Below are positions 53,493-58,739 of a stretch of DNA of 58,739 bases, one piece after another. A program made the position numbers and the translations under genes. Position 1 is the first letter of the stretch. Each line of letters begins with the position of its first letter. A model generated the notes under the pieces. That model searched no databases. It saw only the letters and a list, made by a program, of their open reading frames with translations, and was not told the origin of the DNA. Source of the DNA: Moniliella sp. 'wahieum' (taxonomy: Eukaryota > Basidiomycota > Moniliellomycetes > Moniliellales > Moniliellaceae); contig RSEE01000172.1 of assembly GCA_003971905.1 (NCBI GenBank), positions 1 to 58,739 of the forward strand, written 5' to 3'.

Positions 53493-54289
53493 CCTACCCC
53501 ACCTCCAACCCCACCCTGCACTGCAGCGCGCTCCCGCCCCGGCGCTTTCCTCGCCATGGCTACCGGAACATCGCCGGTGGCATAGCTGTGCGCCAGGGCC
53601 GAGGCCGCGCGGGGCGACAGGACGGTTGAGATGGCCTGGGCCACCGCCGTCCGCTAGCCAAGCCACCCAACCAACCCCGACCCCAACCCCAACCCCAACT
53701 CCAACTCAAGCAAACCACACAACCCAAACCCAACCCAGTCTCGACCGACCAAAGAGGATGAGATGAGCGCAAAGAAATACATAACCCATAACTCGCACCG
53801 GCACCCCGGGATGGCCGGGAGCTGGGCAACTGAATCTATCGGTCAGAGAGGCAGGCCTCGAGCGGGGGAGCGGGGGGACGGGGAGCAGGGAGACCAGGGA
53901 CCAGGAGACCAGGGACCAGGAAGATGGAAGAAGGGAGATGGGATATGGGGAGATGGGAGACCAAAACATCAGACATCGCGAGGCGTCAGTGAACCGCGGG
54001 CGAGGGAACATGGGAACACATGGGGTAGACTACGGTGACGCAGGGACAGAGTCGGGAGGGGGGGGGGTTCCTGGCGATTGGGTGACCGGTGAAGGGGGGT
54101 GGCCAGCGCACCGTCGCTCGCAAACGGGAAACGGGACAAGATAAACGGCAAACAGTAAACAGTAAACGGCGAACGGCGAACAGTAAAACATGAAAGGTGA
54201 ACCTGGTGAACGGTGAATGGTGAATGGTGGATGGTAAACGGAACTGGGTGCGCTCCCGTCCACCCGCTGTCCAAGGGGGGGGGGGGGCA
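53493..54289. other. Intergenic, low complexity
   Basis: It includes a CCCCAA run at 53661-53709, AGGGACCAGGAGACC repeats near 53880-53925, and degenerate GTAAACG/GTGAACG units at 54108-54240. No gene is visible. The right end is probably the 3' UTR of the histidine kinase. Confidence 0.5.
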
Positions 54290-57200
54290 GTTACAGTCCA
54301 TGCGCTGCAGCAGCGTACTCAGCTGTTCCGCGCGACACAATCAGGTCAGTCAGTACTTTGGCCTGGGGGGGGGCGGGGGGGGGGGGGGAGGCAACAAAAG
54401 CAAACACTAAACGAAAACAAAACAAAACAAACAACACAAGTAGCGGGGGAAAGCAACGTACGTAGCCATACTCAGCGGTTTTGCCATGTACCCATCTGCG
54501 CCCCATGGAACGCGGCGCGTACGTCGTCCTCGGTCGAGCGGCCGGTCAAGGCGACCATCTTGATGCGATCTCGTGCTGGGGCGGGGCACCGCGCCTTGCT
54601 TCTTCCACCGCCGGATCTGGCTCATCGCGCCCATCCCATCCAACACGGGCATGGTCAGGTCCATCAAAATCAAATCAAGTACCCCTCGCCTTGGGTCGCC
54701 ACCTGCCGTACCGCCTCCACACCGTTGTTGGCGTCTTCCACACTGGCTTGCGGCGCCTGAGTCGAGTCGAGTCGATTCGGTTGATCAGGCGAGGCAGGGT
54801 ACGTCAGGTTAGGTGGTGTGTCAGTGCCCGCCGGGCAGAAAAGCATAGGACGTACCAGTTTGGCCAGGTAGGCACGGATGATGCGTCGGTTGATCTGGTT
54901 ATCGTCGACGCTCAGCACACGGAACCGCGGCGTCCCGCGCTGGCTGGCGGGAAGAGGGCAAGACGGATTTAAGAATGGCGCCATCGCCCACTTGGAGCGT
55001 TGCTGCAGGATCTTCGCGCGGGGTAGGATGCTTGTGCACGCGCGGCTCGTGGTAGGTGATGCTGCGTGCCATGACGGGCGCGAAGGGTGCTTGCCATCCA
55101 GGAGCACATGGCCCGGGCGCATCTTGTCCTCGTCCTCGGCCGAGTGACGACGGGATGAGCGAGCGTGGGCGCCACTAGGTGCGGCGGGTCAGGTGCACTC
55201 TCCCGCCCGCGCCTGCGAGGCCGAGGCCGAGGACGCGCCCGCCGGTCGGCCAGACGCGGCGTCAACTCTTCTTCCTCGGATCATCATGGGGTGCTGGGAC
55301 CTTCGTTCGGGCCGCGGGGCAAAGTAGTCGCCGCCGCGTTCCGCACGCTCATCCATCGGGTCAACGGTAACGGCCTCCCCTCCGCCCTGGGGTCAAGTCG
55401 GACGCCACTGCGTTCAGTTGCCACCTCCATCGCATCTTGTAGCTTCTTAGGTCCGCCGGCTTGAACAGGCTGCTCATCACGCCCCCCAACGCAGCATACT
55501 GTTCCTGCACCGCCGACAACTCTGTCGAGCCGCGCGCCGCTGAGAAACACGACAGGCGGCAAGTAGGACACGGCCGTGGTGGCGGCGCTGGATCAAGGCC
55601 GCAGCAAGCCCAAGTCCTCATTGACTACAACCAATGTCCCCCTGGGTGGGCGGGCAGCACACGCTCCCTGGGCTGGGAGTGCGTGTCGGGCTCAGTGTCA
55701 GGGTCAGGGTCAGGGTACTGATCCGGGTCCAGGTCCGGAGCCAGCGCAAAGCCCCACCACCCCGAGGTAGTTGAGGAACACTTCCTTCAACGCCTGCGCG
55801 CCGCGGGACGGGCCAAAGCCAAGCAAGCTGACGGACAGGCGGCCATTGACACGTATGTGCGGCGGGTACGGTGGGGCGGCGCAGGTCGTTCGAGCTCGGC
55901 AGTGACCTTGATCTCGGTGCCTTCGCCCTCGGTGGACCAAACATCGATCTTGCCATTGACCGCGGGCGACTGGACAATCGAGTTGACGATGGACGGCCCA
56001 ATCCGGTCCCGTGCCCAGTGCGTTTTCTTGGGTAAACGGGTGGAAAAGTTGTTCTTCCAAAAAATGACGCGAGATGCCTCGGCCAGTATCGGTGCCGCCC
56101 AACTCGACCACGACGCCATGCTCGTTGGACGACAACTCGCGCAAGGAAACATGCACAAAGCCCGAAGGGTGAACTTGAGCGAGTTGCCAATCAAGTTCAT
56201 CAGCACACGACGAATGCCGCCCGCGTCGCACAACAAGTTCCACCCTTCTTCTCGGAACGAGACATCAATCACCACCTCCACGTCCGCCATTGGCATCTTG
56301 GCCGACGGCAGCGAACTGCTGTGGTGGGATCGGCGGGCATAAAACGATCCAATCCCACTCGCGTTGCCCCTTCCAACGACTTGGCTACCTGTCCAATCCA
56401 CGACGACTCGCACACCTCTTGTACCAGCTTGACCAGGTCCGCCGGCGCCTTGCTCCCCTCCCGCACGCCCGGAGAGCTTGGTAAAGTCGAGGACGTGATT
56501 GACGAGTTCCAACAGCGACTTGCCGCATGCTTCAATTGTTTCCAAGTACGACGTTTGGGGACCATTGAGCACGGTGGATTTGAGCAAGTCCGAGGCGGCG
56601 AGGATGCCATGGAGCGGGTCCTGAGCTCATGCGACATGTTGGAGATAAAGTGCGACTTGGCCTTGTCGGCCAAGATGATATCTTTGCGCAGCACGGCCGA
56701 CAAGATGATCATGCCCATGGCGCGGAGGTACTGGAGCCCAATCCCATGCAGTTCCTCCAGCGGCAGCGTCTTGTTGGACGCAAACGAGTAGACAATCAGC
56801 AGGCGAACGGTTGGCCATTCAGACCAAAAATGGGACCATCAGTACCCATCCAATCTTCATCTTCTCGCTGGGAAGCAGGCGGTGCAGCGCGCTGGGCATG
56901 TAGCGGTAGTAGCGTCCATTGGGATGCGTGCGCAAAAACTGCGCAATCTGCACATGGTCCGACAAGGGTACCGGTTCGGTCCGGGTCGAAGGGATGGGCC
57001 CTTGTTCACTGCTGCCCAACGCCACCATGGGCGGGACCAACCGACTTTTCATCTCGGGTGCCGACGCCGTCGTGCCACTGTCATCCGCCGTGCCGCTACC
57101 CGAAACAACGGAAGGGGTGGCAGAGGAGAACGAGGGCGGAGCCGGCGTCCCGGTCCCGGTCCCCGTCCCCGTCCCGTCCCGCCCGTCGGTTGGGACGGCG

Positions 57201-58739
57201 ACGCAGGGAAGAAGACTTTGGAAGTCGGATCGGCCTCGTCCGACAGGGCTTCAATCACTTCAAAGTGCGACAGGTCAAACAGTACTGAGCCATTGGCTTG
57301 GAGTGCAACGCGTTGCGACTCGGCGGCCATGTAAAGATGCGTCTGGCGCCGCTCGCATCGTCCTTGAGCCTGAATCGGCATCGAGGTCCATCTCGAGACA
57401 GACGCGCGTAAACTGCTCGATGGAATGTTGGATCCGGTCGCGCGCAGCAAAGTTGATTCCATCCCGTACCAACTCCATCTCCCGCATCACGATCCGGGCA
57501 AACTCGCGCAAAATGTGTCGTTGGCGCGGGGAGAAAGTTTCGCGCGGGTGGGGATCCAGGACACAAATCGTACCAATGTTGTGGCCATCCGACGTGCGCA
57601 GCGGTGCGCCAGCATAAAAGCGTACCAGTGGGCCAGTTTGCACTGCTGGGTTGCAACAAAACCGCCAATCGGCCAGCGCATCCAGCACCACCATCGGTTC
57701 GTCCGAGTCTTGCAGAATCGCATGCGCACAGAACGAACGGTCGCGCGAATCAAACGGCATGGGAGCCGGAGCGCGCGGGTCGTGCATCCCCCCGCGGCGT
57801 ACGAACACTGATGCCGTCCCGGATACGAGCGCAATGATCACCGTCTGCACGCTGAGCGACAGTTTGGCCCATGCGCCATCCGATGAAAGTTGGGTGCATT
57901 GGCCCATTCGCCCGCGCTTGCTCGGATCGCCATAGATCCAGCGCCGCTCGGGCCGCTCAGTGGGGGGCAACGGTGCCAGCAGGTAGCCCATTGAGCAAAG
58001 AGCGTTCCATCATCTCCCCTTCGGACGGCAGCAAGAGCCTCGGGGGGGGCCGCGGAGGGGGCGGCCAGCGGCCCGGCCAGGCCGGCTTGTCGTGGGCAGG
58101 ACAACCAAGTCCGAGTCTGGAGCGTCGTCCGAAATACAGGAAGCATGCGAGTGGCATGAAAGCCGGCACCCTGCGCGGCTTCTTACCTGCGCCCGTTACC
58201 GAACTGCATCGGCCAAAACACTTTGCTTGCCACTCAAGTGCTCGCGCGGGTGGGAGACCCCATCTCGTTCCAGGGAAGTACGCGCCGTGCCGCACGACGG
58301 AGGTGGTCCACCACCACGGCCGAGCCATTGAGCTCGCTCCGAGACGGAATCGAGGCCACCGACTCGTCCGACCCCGGATGGGACCTGGGCTGCGGCTGGG
58401 GCTGGTCGGCCTGGCGACCCAGGGACGCCCAAGAGCGAGGGCTGGGGGGCTGCGGGGCTGCGGGGGCTGCGGGGTGCGTATGTTGGGCGGTGGTAGGTTT
58501 CGGGCGGATGGGCGAGGAGGCATCTGGCGGCGGCGGCGGCTGCAAGCAACTGGTATCCAGCCCGACGCTGCCGCTGCCTGCCCCCAGTGGGCCGACTGCC
58601 GAGTGAGGCACCGTGTTGCTGGGCCCCTGGATGGCGAGGATCGAAGAGCCTGGGTAGGGACCAGCGGCGCACTGCCGCCCTTGTGCCTCTCGTTCCACTG
58701 CGTGGTAGTGCATCTTCTTTCTCGGTCGGGGCAAAGAGG
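54290..58739 (-). CDS. Hybrid histidine kinase with GAF domain (partial)
   Basis: Such proteins sense a signal, autophosphorylate a histidine and pass the phosphate to their own receiver and then to an HPt protein. Reading toward lower coordinates, a serine/proline-rich N-region reaches to about 58000. The GAF domain spans roughly 57960-57400 (RFYAGAPLRTSDGHNIGTIC, FSPRQRHILREFARIVMREM). The HisKA box is ISNMSHELRT with its His codon at 56631-56633. HATPase_c spans about 56300-55850 (LMNLIGNSLKFT, TDTGRGIS, a GLGLSI-like block, STEGEGTEIKV). The receiver begins FRVLSVDDNQINRR near 54900, is interrupted by an intron at 54757-54855, has its phospho-Asp in LILMDLTMPVLDG at 54659-54661, and ends GADGYMAKPLSMA. 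A last exon (LSTLLQRMD) follows from 54322. The 5' end may lie beyond the window. Several indels break the frame. Confidence 0.85.

Noticed and set aside
53372..53629. Arg-Thr dipeptide repeat proteins
   Set aside because: They are translations of a TCGCAC microsatellite in an intergenic region.
57275..57991. Phytochrome instead of a general GAF histidine kinase
   Set aside because: No PAS-GAF-PHY tandem or bilin-binding cysteine context is visible. The RFYAGAPLRTSDGHNIGTIC type of GAF is found in non-photoreceptor fungal kinases.

Overview
The window is nuclear DNA from a fungus, most likely a basidiomycete. The evidence is short GT-AG introns of about 80-110 bases, GC-rich third codon positions, intron-bearing tRNA genes, a two-component hybrid histidine kinase, an RBM39-type splicing factor, a PPZ-type phosphatase and decayed Tnp2-like transposases of a kind common in basidiomycetes. 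An intron-poor lineage such as Ustilaginomycotina would fit, but I cannot name a genus. The first 11 bases read CCTAACCCTAA, so the window probably begins at a telomere.

Layout. (1) 1-4.3 kb: subtelomeric DNA without a convincing gene, ending in a 98-base tandem repeat. (2) 4.6-8.6 kb: a housekeeping island with ribosomal protein eS28 (minus) and uS7 (plus) facing away from each other across 345 bases, then casein kinase I. (3) 9-41 kb: a gene-poor, repeat-rich tract. It holds a complete 1394-base LTR element without a coding region (LTRs about 240 bases, 5-base target duplication), an intron-containing tRNA-Val, a decayed Tnp2-like transposase on the minus strand, one transcription factor gene (two C2H2 fingers plus a Zn2Cys6 cluster), two copies of a tRNA-like repeat, an uncharacterised dispersed repeat of about 82 bases, many short tandem arrays of near-palindromic 7-9-mers, and a 5.4 kb transposon bounded by 21-base inverted repeats with a second Tnp2-like transposase. 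(4) 41-58.7 kb: a gene-dense GC-rich block with an aprataxin-like HIT protein (minus), a SET-domain lysine methyltransferase, an RBM39/Rsd1-like splicing factor, a long-form tRNase Z, an intron-containing tRNA-Gly (minus), a PPZ-type phosphatase, an unrecognised spliced gene, and a GAF hybrid histidine kinase (minus) that reaches the right edge.

Reading frame quality is a general caveat. Many genes read as strongly conserved protein only if the frame is changed by one base at several points, often in homopolymer runs, and casein kinase I carries a compensating pair of such shifts. Uncorrected long-read indels explain this better than pseudogenisation of so many core genes. CDS limits in the 41-58 kb block should be read as gene envelopes, not exact exon models.

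The genes form no operon or visible cluster. The block at 41-58 kb is a mix of RNA processing (RBM39-like, tRNase Z, tRNA-Gly), DNA repair (aprataxin-like), protein methylation and signalling (PPZ, histidine kinase). The most original material is in the repeat tract: the non-autonomous LTR element, the TIR transposon with arrays at its ends, and the dispersed 82-base family.
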